DNA of 64,000 bases from an uncultured Lachnospiraceae bacterium (lineage in GTDB: Bacteria; Bacillota; Clostridia; Lachnospirales; Lachnospiraceae), in NCBI GenBank assembly GCA_910578345.1, contig CAJTRA010000007.1, positions 1 through 64,000 on the forward strand. The letters run 5' to 3'. Each line of letters starts with the position of its first letter. The stretch's first letter is position 1. The position numbers and the translations under genes are program-made. Positions 27,034 to 35,446 of the stretch are shown in pieces. The notes beneath the pieces were generated by a model. That model was not told the DNA's origin and searched no databases. It saw only the letters and a program-made list of their open reading frames with translations.

Positions 27034-27741
27034 CTATTTTTTCTTATCAAATATTGTTTTTAACAACCATGCACTCGTTGCGGCAGTAGCAAACAGAGGG
27101 CCTGCTGCAAGAATGCCAATCCCACCAGCCACAGCTATAATTTCCTTTGATACATCTTTTCTACTGGTTGAGCCGGCCAGAATAGAAGGAGCAACCATAT
27201 TAGCCTTACTGAGAAGTTTCTCTTTCTCTTCCTCACTATAGGTTTGAGGATTGTCAATAAACACATCTAAAATCAACTTTAACATTTCTGTTTCTTCTGG
27301 GTACTGATTCATTTCTGCATCTAAAACGCTTCTCATAGCAATATACTGTGTTTTATTCAGCTTATTTCGTCCCGCTTCCAAATTATTGATTGTTTGCCTT
27401 GTTACGCCTATGGAATCTTTCGTATCATCCTTATTGCCTTTGACTGCCTTTACCCATTTGGGATTGGCAATGGTAACGTTGATATCGTTTTCCAGAAGAT
27501 TGAATACAGGGATCCAGTATTTACCGGTAGATTCCATACAGACATCATGGCATTGGTTTTGAAGAAGCCAGTTTTTGAATTGCAGGATGGAATTGTTAAA
27601 AGTGGAGAAACGCTTCTTGTGATAAGAAGGCTGAACTCCGGAAATAGTTTTGATAATCGTGGCAATGAGAAAAGATTTGTGAACATCGACGCCACAGCAG
27701 GTTTGATAGTAAGCGTCAAATAAGAACGCCATATATTTCAC
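27034..27741 (-). CDS. chimeric ORF: IS110 transposase N-terminus fused to an HTH membrane protein
   Basis: One 235-aa frame made of two unrelated pieces. Residues 4-110 are the start of an IS110-family DEDD transposase (CCGVDVHKS with the first Asp; MESTGKYW with the Glu; KGNKDDTKDS with the last acidic positions), cut before the Tnp_20 domain. From residue 111 it continues as IGVTRQTINNLEAGRNKL, the recognition half of an XRE-type helix-turn-helix, ending in a Gly/Ala-rich membrane segment (IIAVAGGIGILAAGPLFATAA). The junction is near 27411. The original HTH gene thus lost its first helices. It leads the membrane/coiled-coil operon with 12 bp to the next gene. Whether the chimera is made is unknown. 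Confidence 0.75.
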   Translation of the reverse strand: MKYMAFLFDAYYQTCCGVDVHKSFLIATIIKTISGVQPSYHKKRFSTFNNSILQFKNWLLQNQCHDVCMESTGKYWIPVFNLLENDINVTIANPKWVKAVKGNKDDTKDSIGVTRQTINNLEAGRNKLNKTQYIAMRSVLDAEMNQYPEETEMLKLILDVFIDNPQTYSEEEKEKLLSKANMVAPSILAGSTSRKDVSKEIIAVAGGIGILAAGPLFATAATSAWLLKTIFDKKK

Positions 27742-27765
27742 TACACGTTCTTATTTGACGCTTAC
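27412..27765 (-). mobile_element. IS110-family element remnant (left part)
   Basis: Only the 5' third of the transposase and some leading sequence remain; the C-terminal domain and right end are absent. The upstream side contains the 20-bp inverted repeat listed separately. IS110 elements carry a structured non-coding end (bridge RNA) beside the transposase start, so part of that end may survive here. Confidence 0.7.
27709..27765 (-). repeat. 20-bp perfect inverted repeat around the IS110 start codon
   Basis: Arms 27709-27728 and 27746-27765 are exact reverse complements with a 17-nt loop that contains the ATG/GTG start codons; one arm is coding (codons for AFLFDAYY). In RNA the start would sit in a hairpin loop without an accessible ribosome binding site. 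Confidence 0.75.
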
Positions 27766-27971
27766 AAAACAAGCCGCCTATCAGATGCTTAAGTATACTT
27801 TATTACAATAGGTCAACGCCATCCAATTTTATCACTTAATCAAAACTGGCAATCTTTTTTACATAACTGCCAGTTTCTCATTAATATCTTTTCCTATTTC
27901 ACCCACCACACAAACCGTTCGCAAATGCTCCATCATGAGTACCTTAACAAATGAAAGGCCACTTACGTAGT

Positions 27972-28245
27972 CTACGGTTCTGGTTTCACCGATTTGCGAA
28001 TTCTGTCCGGCTGCTTCTGTGACCATGGGAGCAGATCTTCCAGAAATGACCAGTCGGTTTGTTTCAGGTGTTTGGGAATCTCAGTCAGCAGATATTCAAA
28101 GTATTCGTATGGTTTCAACTTATTCTCCTTGGCTGTTTCTGCGGTGCTGTAGATGATAGCGGAACTCTCGGCACCACGGATGGTGTCTATGACTTCCCAG
28201 TTCTTCTTGCCAATGCAAAAGCAACGGATCGCCCGTTCTGCCCTC
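27972..28245 (-). mobile_element. IS66 transposase 3' fragment (minus)
   Basis: About 90 residues of the C-terminal part of an IS66-family TnpC: RAIRCFCIGKKNWEVIDT, GAESSAIIYSTAETAKENKL, PYEYFEYLLTEIP and the ending DWSFLEDLLPWS. The 5' portion, the accessory genes and the DDE core are missing. The fragment abuts an oppositely oriented IS66 tail at about 28250. Confidence 0.8.
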
Positions 28246-28251
28246 CCCCAG

Positions 28252-28368
28252 AAGTATCTGGAATATCTTCTTGAGGTCAAACCAAATAAAAACATGTCTG
28301 ACGGGAAACTTGAGAATATGGCACCTTGGAGTCCTAAAGTTCAGGAGCGCTGTGTAAATAAATCATAG
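28252..28368 (+). mobile_element. IS66 transposase 3' tail (plus)
   Basis: About 38 codons reading KYLEYLLEVKPNKNMSDG and then LENMAPWSPKVQERC, the typical IS66 transposase terminus, ending at TAG 28366-28368. It runs opposite to the adjacent minus-strand IS66 fragment, and the two are joined through their truncated 5' sides. A 228-bp stretch to 28596 follows, with a small CTGGGAAACTCCCAG hairpin and no gene. Confidence 0.7.
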
Positions 28369-28596
28369 CGTATTGAATCTGGGAAACTCCCAGATTATTC
28401 TATAAGAGATACCCTATTACTTAGCGCTTACGCCCGAAACCCGGCATCTGCCCCTTTAGTAACCATTCGCTTATCTTATATCAGACTTTGAGTTTACACA
28501 GAGACCTTTCTCTGTCAGCAGATACAGTTTCCTGTTATATGAACATATTTACGAGGTTCTTTCAATCAACTCGTATACGCTCCTTTATCAAAAAAA

Positions 28597-29667
28597 CTAT
28601 CTTCTATTAAAACGCGATTTGTTTTTCGGCTTAGTATTTATTAAAGGTAACGATAGCATTTTATTCGTTAATCCTTCTAGATACAATCCATAACCATCGG
28701 GACATACTGTCTCCTTTTTAATTGGATGGTACATTTTTCGCCGGACATTCTCTATTCCATCAAAGTTTATGTTTTTATACAAACATTCAATGTTTACCTC
28801 TGGTCTATCGCTTCTCCATGAGCCTTTCCCCTCCTCATATTGAGATCTGCGGTTTGGAGCGGCTGCTGCTAGATAATCCTTTGCGTCAATCATAAACTGT
28901 TTAGAAAACACACGCGCAAAAGAAGTAAGATCTTTATCTCCTTCTTCATATAATAAAACCAATCCCCCTTCAACCTGTTTTGAGATTATCGATTCATCTT
29001 CTACAGACCTGCATTCATCTCTGTTTGTAGAATACTCCCATCTCCCATAATAAAATCTTCTTTGCAAATCATCTTTCCCTTTTGTACAGCAATTCCATAT
29101 TTCAGCCCAAGAATTGAGCCAATTGTAAGCAAAATCAGCCTCTTGAACTAGCCATTCATTTATCCTGCCCCAATCCGCCTGTATCTGTGGCCACTGTTTT
29201 CCCGATAATACCGATCCGAAGATTCTTTCCAGCTCAATAATCTTTGGATCAGTATAGGAACTAAGCTTATTTCGTCGTTGAAAAATCCCATGTGTAATGG
29301 CATGCCTTGCGATTCTAGCAATAAAAGTATAGTGTTTCATTACACGATCTTGTTCTTGAAAAAGTGACTTCACTCTATCATACTGCCCTGCATCGTCAAT
29401 CGCGTCTTTTTGGGGCAGCTGGGACGCTTGTAACGCAAACCACAGAAAGTAATGTCCATAATCGTTATACATTCTGTACAGATTAATCACATTATATCTG
29501 TAATTATCACATCCGGCGCTTTCTGGAATTGGAGATAACATCTTATCATCTGGTAGAGTCAAAAAAAGAAAACATCCCGTATTCCTATATACAAGATTAT
29601 TTAGTTTTCTGGCTTCATTCATATCTAGAAATCTGGGCATTAAAACCTTCGCGTTATTCTTTGCCAT
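28597..29667 (-). CDS. unknown 356-aa partner of the SIR2-like STAND protein
   Basis: Not recognised. It is soluble and rich in Trp/Tyr. Residues ~60-130 are mainly helical and include IARIARHAITHGIF, where R121-x4-H126 has the spacing of the HEPN RNase motif Rx4-6H; this is a low-information match and not proof. The C-terminal third has a basic tail (NTKPKNKSRFNRR). The start overlaps the end of the upstream 1317-aa gene by 14 bp, which implies coupled translation and a shared function. Best read as the second component of a two-gene, defence-like operon; an effector role is inferred only. Confidence 0.6.
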   Translation of the reverse strand: MAKNNAKVLMPRFLDMNEARKLNNLVYRNTGCFLFLTLPDDKMLSPIPESAGCDNYRYNVINLYRMYNDYGHYFLWFALQASQLPQKDAIDDAGQYDRVKSLFQEQDRVMKHYTFIARIARHAITHGIFQRRNKLSSYTDPKIIELERIFGSVLSGKQWPQIQADWGRINEWLVQEADFAYNWLNSWAEIWNCCTKGKDDLQRRFYYGRWEYSTNRDECRSVEDESIISKQVEGGLVLLYEEGDKDLTSFARVFSKQFMIDAKDYLAAAAPNRRSQYEEGKGSWRSDRPEVNIECLYKNINFDGIENVRRKMYHPIKKETVCPDGYGLYLEGLTNKMLSLPLINTKPKNKSRFNRR

Positions 29668-32600
29668 AAGAATTCGTCTCCATTTCCGGATTCTCAGGTC
29701 CTGCCAAAGCTCCCTGTAGATTAAATCTAATTGTAATTACTTGTGACTCAATACTATTTCTTTGTGATTGTCTTTTTAAGGATTGTGCGCAGAACACTTT
29801 TTTTCTGTGAAGAATCTCAGGCATTTTTTCAATCATAGAAGGATTTACTGCGCTAGTAATATCTGCCACATCCCTGAGAGAAGCTTGCCTTTTTACTCTG
29901 GCATTCAATTTTATCGGATTTCCTGTTCCGGTCTCACAAAGAAAAATATAACTGTCTGATTTATAAACCCCTCTCGGTATAATGCTAGACCTATAACATT
30001 GATCAAACTTTTCTTTACTCTTAGTCATTTGAGATACAGAATTCCAAGTATCCGTTGTAAAAGTCCAGTAATAAATACCCTCAAAATAATATGCAAATGC
30101 ATATTTTGCACGATAATTGCCACTTTCAACATACGCTTTGCAATATTTATGAAGTTCATCCCAATCCCCCTTATTGAGTTTTGGAAATTGATTTAGTGTA
30201 AATGGAACATTTCCCGTTTTAGATATCCATGCGGCACGTATAAGCATCTCAAGCCCCGCTATTTCTTTTTCCCCACTAGAACGTTTGCTGAGCAGTACAT
30301 TCAGATTATCCTGCTGCGTCAAGTATTCGTATACATTTCTTGCACAACGTATCAATTCCATAGACGTATTTCCAGGTTTTTCAGCAAAATCCGATGTAAG
30401 AAATAAATCAGCTGTCTTCAAATCAGCAGCTTTAAGATTTGTGATTTCTACATCCTGCTGAAACCACATACTGCGTGCATATAGAAGTATATAAGCAGCA
30501 GATCCATGTGCTCTTGCTTTAGTCTTTAAAGAATCAATTGATTGCTTGGACAAATGATAGACCAATAAAATATTGCTATTTAAATTTTCCCTAGTTTCTA
30601 CAATATCATCAAAATCCAGCAATCTACTTAATACTGTGTTCATTGCATACGAAATTTCATCAGTATACTCAGCCATTTTTACTGGATCTATATCTTCTGC
30701 ATCTGATTTAACATGATATAACTTATCCATCGCCATAACGTAATAATTGAACGCATTCAAGTAAACATCCAGCATGCTCATAGGTTTCATGCGATGATGA
30801 TCTAAACGCATATAGATTGATAAAGCTTTCGAAAATCGACTATGAATTTGATGAAATAGTTCTATATCTTTTGTGCTCGGATTTTCTCTGTTAAGAGTGT
30901 AGTTTCGGTTAGTACACCATTCGACATAGAGTCTCATCATCCTTGATGTCTCATTGTCGTTATCGCGTTCCTCTATCTCAATTGCATGCTCTAATCCGTC
31001 TGCTGCTGAGTTTAATATTGTCAGCTCCTCATCAGAAATATTATAATTATAGCAAATACTATTAAGCATAGATTCCCTTAATTTCTCACGCTTGAGAAAT
31101 GCTGCACTCAACGCCATTTCAGGATTTTCGCTACCACCATGTTGTAAAATAAACGTCGCCAATTCATCATATTTATACTCATACTGTTTTGCATACATTT
31201 CTCCTTTTCTGGAATTCGAGCCATATTGATCCAACAGTTCTCGAACAGTTGTAACCGTATGCCAATTGAAATGAGAATAATCCTCAAGGTTACTATGTTC
31301 TATCAATTTTTCCAAAAGAAAGATTTCCCGATCCTCCAGAAAAGACTTTCCTTCACTATCATACTTAACTTGTGGGCTTATCTTTTCTCTACGAACATAA
31401 TGAGTGGTAAGGTATATTTCCGCCTCCTCAGGTGATCTATAGCCAACCATTACATGTCCAACTTCATCGACTGGGAATGGATACTCCAGCATCGTATCAA
31501 TCTGTAAAATATCATCTACTGCATTCATATAATATCTAATATCCGGACAGATATCATTATCACAAATTACTTCTTTAACCAAATTAAGCGGCAATCTTAT
31601 ACCAAACTGTCCGGCAACAGCTAAAAGATCATTTAATGTTGGTGCGCATATCTTTAATTGTCGATACCATTCTTCGCCCTTTTGATCTTCTTCTGTGCAT
31701 TGTGCCAGTATATCGCTCAATCCTCCAATATCTGTATCGTATGTCTTTGTGGCTTTTTGAATTGCTTTTTCAAACTGATTCCGCATCAGTTCTTCAATTC
31801 CGGCAGTTTCCTTATTTGTACGGCTTATAGTCTCATCAATGATCTGTGATACATCATCATCTGCTATACGGAAAGTCCTCTGTATTAATGCAAGAATTCT
31901 TTTATCATCACGGATCAAATCGGGTTTCTCGCTTTTTGGTGCAGAAGCCTTTCTTACCTTGGAAAAGGCTTCTGTAAATTCTTCTCCAAGGTTCTGCCTA
32001 AGCATTTTTTCCATATTACAAAACTCAGACCCACTATTTAATATTGGAGAAATATAAAAATACTCTACTCCTTTTTGTGACTTTCTGTAGCCATTCTCAG
32101 CATCTCTTATTTCGTATGCAGAACCGATGAGTATAGCATTACTTTCGGCTAATTCTCTGGATAATTCAGTGTAGCTCTGTAGTTTGTCTACAAATGCGTT
32201 GTTATCCCATATTACGGCGGCACGGATTCTCCCACCCACTTGTACGTTTCTTGTCAGATATATATTAATAAAGTTAACCAGATTTTGATATCTATACCGC
32301 GAAATCTCCGGATCGTCGGTTTCAATTTCTCCGCTTATAAACAAGACTGGATAATTCGAACTCAATTCTAAGGCCAGTTTTCCTAAAAGTACGGTTTTCC
32401 CGCTATTAGATGGTCCATGAATAATAATAGTATTGCTTACCTTATGAAGATTTGGTGCCTGTAATAATGCAACTGTCCTATCATATAGTCCGGTTTTCTC
32501 TCTATTTTTATATACATCACGATCAAAGTAACAATTCTGTAAATATCCTTGCCAATAAGGAAAACTCCCATTAGAATTAGCCAAGAATTTTATGGTCAGA

Positions 32601-33607
32601 TTTCTAATTCCCTCCTGATCAAATGACACCTGCATACGATCACGCGGAGTAAGTAGATGTATTCTTTCAGGATCAAGATCTCTTAACTGTTCTCTGGGTA
32701 TATTTATTGAAACTGTCTTCTTTCCTCGTTGAAAAGAAATTACTTCGGATGTTTCAAGTGCTTCCTGTTCGGTCTGTCGCTCCAAACATACCTCCGAAAT
32801 AAATTCCTCCAAGCATTCAGACAAACTTAATTCAGTAGTAATTAGCTTATCACTCTCTGCTAATTCTTCCGTTCTTTCAGAATCATAGATTTTTTCCTTG
32901 ACTTCAGAAGTACAACTAAAAATATAAATCTTTGGAAAAGGCATATCTGCATCTAGCATGCTGTTTCCAACTATTGTATCTACTGTTGCCCAATCTGTAC
33001 CAGGATTCCATCCATCAATGACTAAAGCACCACTATACGGAATGGCTTCTTTTAGAACTCTGGAATACATCGTATCCGCATTTGTCCTTGCTTGTCCTCT
33101 TACTTTGTATGACAGAGGAAAACTGTTTTCTTCAGTAACACATCCAAATAAATAAGTAATATGCAACTTGCGCTTGTTTGCCAATCCGGCTGGTCGTGTA
33201 TTAACATTATATATTGGATTACAATTCACCCCTTCAGCATTTACAATTCCTGAATCTATAGCGGATGTCACAATTGAAGCCCAGCCAATGTTTAAGATAT
33301 CGGATAATTTTTTGTCTTGTGGGATTCTGTTCCCAATTTCTATCAATCTGTTTATTTGTGTATCATCAAGGATAGCATGCCCGCCTTCTGACTTTCGAGA
33401 ATTGGAGAGTTCGCTCATTTTTGACCATAGAGTAGGATATGATGGATCGGCTACTTTCTTTTTACGAAGCTGAGTATTAATCTCATTGACAAAGAAACTG
33501 TTACCACAAATTGCATTCTGATAATCCTGTCCAAGAAACAGAACAGCATTATCATACTTGATTAAATCACATAATTCCTTCAGATGCGTTTGATTAAACT
33601 CTAACAT
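29654..33607 (-). CDS. SIR2-like / STAND NTPase large protein
   Basis: 1317-aa multi-domain protein resembling STAND-type immune sensors. Residues ~8-270 look like a SIR2-type Rossmann domain: DNAVLFLGQDYQ where GAG-S is usual, IVTSAID where TTNYD is usual, HITYLFGCV where LHG is usual, and LVIDGWNPGTD near the end. The positions normally taken by the catalytic Asn and His appear changed, so NAD hydrolysis is doubtful. A P-loop NTPase follows with Walker A G398-PSNSGKT and a candidate Walker B AAVIWDNN. The C-terminal ~700 residues are helical and repeat-like, as expected of a ligand-sensing arm. No strong ribosome binding site precedes the ATG. Overlaps the partner gene by 14 bp. Anti-phage function is inferred from architecture. 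Confidence 0.75.
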   Translation of the reverse strand: MLEFNQTHLKELCDLIKYDNAVLFLGQDYQNAICGNSFFVNEINTQLRKKKVADPSYPTLWSKMSELSNSRKSEGGHAILDDTQINRLIEIGNRIPQDKKLSDILNIGWASIVTSAIDSGIVNAEGVNCNPIYNVNTRPAGLANKRKLHITYLFGCVTEENSFPLSYKVRGQARTNADTMYSRVLKEAIPYSGALVIDGWNPGTDWATVDTIVGNSMLDADMPFPKIYIFSCTSEVKEKIYDSERTEELAESDKLITTELSLSECLEEFISEVCLERQTEQEALETSEVISFQRGKKTVSINIPREQLRDLDPERIHLLTPRDRMQVSFDQEGIRNLTIKFLANSNGSFPYWQGYLQNCYFDRDVYKNREKTGLYDRTVALLQAPNLHKVSNTIIIHGPSNSGKTVLLGKLALELSSNYPVLFISGEIETDDPEISRYRYQNLVNFINIYLTRNVQVGGRIRAAVIWDNNAFVDKLQSYTELSRELAESNAILIGSAYEIRDAENGYRKSQKGVEYFYISPILNSGSEFCNMEKMLRQNLGEEFTEAFSKVRKASAPKSEKPDLIRDDKRILALIQRTFRIADDDVSQIIDETISRTNKETAGIEELMRNQFEKAIQKATKTYDTDIGGLSDILAQCTEEDQKGEEWYRQLKICAPTLNDLLAVAGQFGIRLPLNLVKEVICDNDICPDIRYYMNAVDDILQIDTMLEYPFPVDEVGHVMVGYRSPEEAEIYLTTHYVRREKISPQVKYDSEGKSFLEDREIFLLEKLIEHSNLEDYSHFNWHTVTTVRELLDQYGSNSRKGEMYAKQYEYKYDELATFILQHGGSENPEMALSAAFLKREKLRESMLNSICYNYNISDEELTILNSAADGLEHAIEIEERDNDNETSRMMRLYVEWCTNRNYTLNRENPSTKDIELFHQIHSRFSKALSIYMRLDHHRMKPMSMLDVYLNAFNYYVMAMDKLYHVKSDAEDIDPVKMAEYTDEISYAMNTVLSRLLDFDDIVETRENLNSNILLVYHLSKQSIDSLKTKARAHGSAAYILLYARSMWFQQDVEITNLKAADLKTADLFLTSDFAEKPGNTSMELIRCARNVYEYLTQQDNLNVLLSKRSSGEKEIAGLEMLIRAAWISKTGNVPFTLNQFPKLNKGDWDELHKYCKAYVESGNYRAKYAFAYYFEGIYYWTFTTDTWNSVSQMTKSKEKFDQCYRSSIIPRGVYKSDSYIFLCETGTGNPIKLNARVKRQASLRDVADITSAVNPSMIEKMPEILHRKKVFCAQSLKRQSQRNSIESQVITIRFNLQGALAGPENPEMETNSYGKE

Positions 33608-34002
33608 ATGCTATAGGCATTAACTTCCGATTCAGCTATGCCTTGCCTCCTTCCCAACACTATTTGTAATTGTCTGCTATGATATCAAAGCTTTTATCTA
33701 TTTCCTCTATGCTTATACTTGATGCCTGAGACTTCTATCAACTCTCCGAACGTATCATAAAGCGCGCCGCCTTATAATCTTCTAATACTACGCTTAAATT
33801 TAATATTGCTGTCTTTTCCATATAAACTCATCTCCTTTCGGTTCATCGTAACGCGCTTGTCGTTACTTATCAAGCCTTATTTTGCTCTTTTCTATAAATC
33901 ATTGCTTTGTTTCTATCTATTACTCAACTTTCCCAGCAGATAATTCCGAATAAAGCCATAAGGCTCTGCAGTGCATTCGTTAGATACCTACTATACTTCA
34001 GT
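33608..34002. other. 395-bp gap with a decayed small gene
   Basis: Between the STAND gene and the truncated AAA ATPase, both minus strand. It contains the frameshifted small ORF listed separately, and a GGAAGGAGG near 33640-33655 that is not followed by a usable start. Otherwise AT-rich with no further gene seen. Confidence 0.5.
33694..33821 (-). pseudogene. frameshifted small ORF
   Basis: Starts at ATG 33819-33821 behind a good AAAGGAGATGAG site and reads MEKTAILNLSVVLEDYKAAR before drifting to a stop at 33738. Skipping two bases in the GC-rich GGCGGCGCGC stretch restores a frame reading YDTFGELIEVSGIKYKHRG that ends at 33694. Together about 42 residues. Family not known. The conserved start signals suggest recent loss. 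Confidence 0.45.
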
Positions 34003-35034
34003 TCATCTATCTATGCCTGTTTCTTTTGGATAATCGGTGCAACAATAGGCATAATGCCAAGGTGTATACGGAACAGCAGGATGAGCTAAAATCTTGTTAT
34101 CCTGCTCCGCAATATACACTCTATATTTTTTCAGATATGGATCTGCGCCATACTTGTCCTCTAAATACTGTTTGTCATATTTAGCATCCATGCGAACGGA
34201 TTCTCCTTTTGTATTTTTAAACTCAACCAGCGAATAAAGTTTAGAATTTTGATCCTTTCCCTTTGCCACAAACCAGATCTCATCCCGTCGGAATATATCA
34301 TTATTCATAGTTGACAGATCATGGGAGGTAAAGATTAACTGTGTGCCGTTCTTGTTAATATCCATATTATTATACAGCATGACTACATATCGTAGCAATA
34401 CCGGGTGAATTTTTGCATCCAGTTCATCGATGACTAATGTTGTTCCTGCAACAAGACTTTTTGCAATAAAAGGCAGCAATCCAAACAATTTTTTAGTTCC
34501 ACTGGATTCCTCTGTCAAAGTTAATTCCGTACTATATCCATTTACAATATGTCTGGTATAAACTTCTATATGGTTTTCATCTTTTTCCTCAATGTCTAAA
34601 TCCATCTCATGGATCATATCCAGCACAAGTTTCTTTAACTCTTCTGTCTTCGCTATCGCTGTTTGCAGCTCCTGTCTTGAATTTCCGTAATTTAAAAAGT
34701 CAATAGAATCCTCAAACCACTGGATCACATCAGAAATAATCTCGTTCTTCTTATAAGTTATCCCAAGATAAGACAGTAGCGGCAAATTCTCTGAAATTTC
34801 TTCACTAATCTTGATTTTTCCAAAAGCACCTTTTAACTCCACCTCACTGCCATTTCTAACAAAAAGCGCTGACCGCCTCCCGGTGTCTAACTTAATTCGA
34901 TCCAGACTCTCGTATGCAACAATATCTTGACTCACATGAAGAATATAACGGTATTCTGCCGCATCAGTTCTAAAGAACACTTCAAACTGCGTTGGCTCTT
35001 TTCTTGTCTCTTCTGAAAAGGCAAAAGGTTCCAC
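34003..35034 (-). pseudogene. 5'-truncated AAA ATPase (AAA_15/AAA_21, OLD-like)
   Basis: The remaining 343 aa carry the C-terminal half of an ATP-binding protein of the AAA_15/21 group often seen in abortive-infection loci: LTEESSGTKKLFGLLPFI (signature), LVIDELDAKIHP (Walker B) and LIFTSHDLSTM (switch His). The N-terminal part with the Walker A loop is missing. Sequence just upstream reads CATCNKSECEFKARKIPVEPFAF; the Cys-rich part is unlike the family, so the break lies near 35050. The only start is a GTG at 35034. Without Walker A it should not hydrolyse ATP. Length of complete relatives is about 400-430 aa. Confidence 0.75.
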
Positions 35035-35123
35035 CGGAATCTTTCTGGCCTTAAATTCACACTCTGATTTATTACAGGTCGCACAAAGAGGTCTTAAAAT
35101 CTTTGCATCGAGTGTATGTAAAG

Positions 35124-35150
35124 CCCCTCAGCACACTTTTCACATTATGT
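35124..35150 (+). repeat. degraded copy of the spoIIID-proximal palindrome arm
   Basis: CCCCTCAG-ACACTTTT-ACATT is shared, in the same orientation, with 23838-23866 beside spoIIID; the second arm is eroded here. The two copies bracket the island from 23.88 to 35.12 kb as an imperfect direct repeat. Confidence 0.5.
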
Positions 35151-35177
35151 CAAACTATCTGAACAATTAAATTGCCT

Positions 35178-35446
35178 TTATTCATCACCGCTCAAAATTC
35201 TCTGTACCCACCTTAAAATCTCATCAGAAAATTGCAATGCTTCCTTTACATGTCTTTCTTCCAAAAACAACTCATTTGGGTATCTCACTGACACGCCATA
35301 AGACATCAATGTATCTGCATAGTCATAATACTTATCTTCAATATAAACTTCATTCTTAATCTGATTCAGCAGAAATGAAAGATCATGGAGTTTTGGCATG
35401 CCTCCCTCGCCGCCATATCATACCATTCTTTAGTTTCCGGCGTCAT
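35178..35446 (-). pseudogene. HEPN-domain protein with internal deletion and frameshift
   Basis: The gene starts at ATG 35446, overlapping the NTase stop (ATGA), and reads MTPETKEWYDMAAREA, a normal HEPN (PF05168-type) beginning. It then jumps out of frame into KLHDLSFLLNQI, the family's second half, ending with YADTLMSYGVSVRYPNE and EILRWVQRILSGDE. Roughly 30-40 central residues, including the helix that precedes the HDL motif, are gone. It is thus a broken partner of the adjacent nucleotidyltransferase. Confidence 0.7.
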
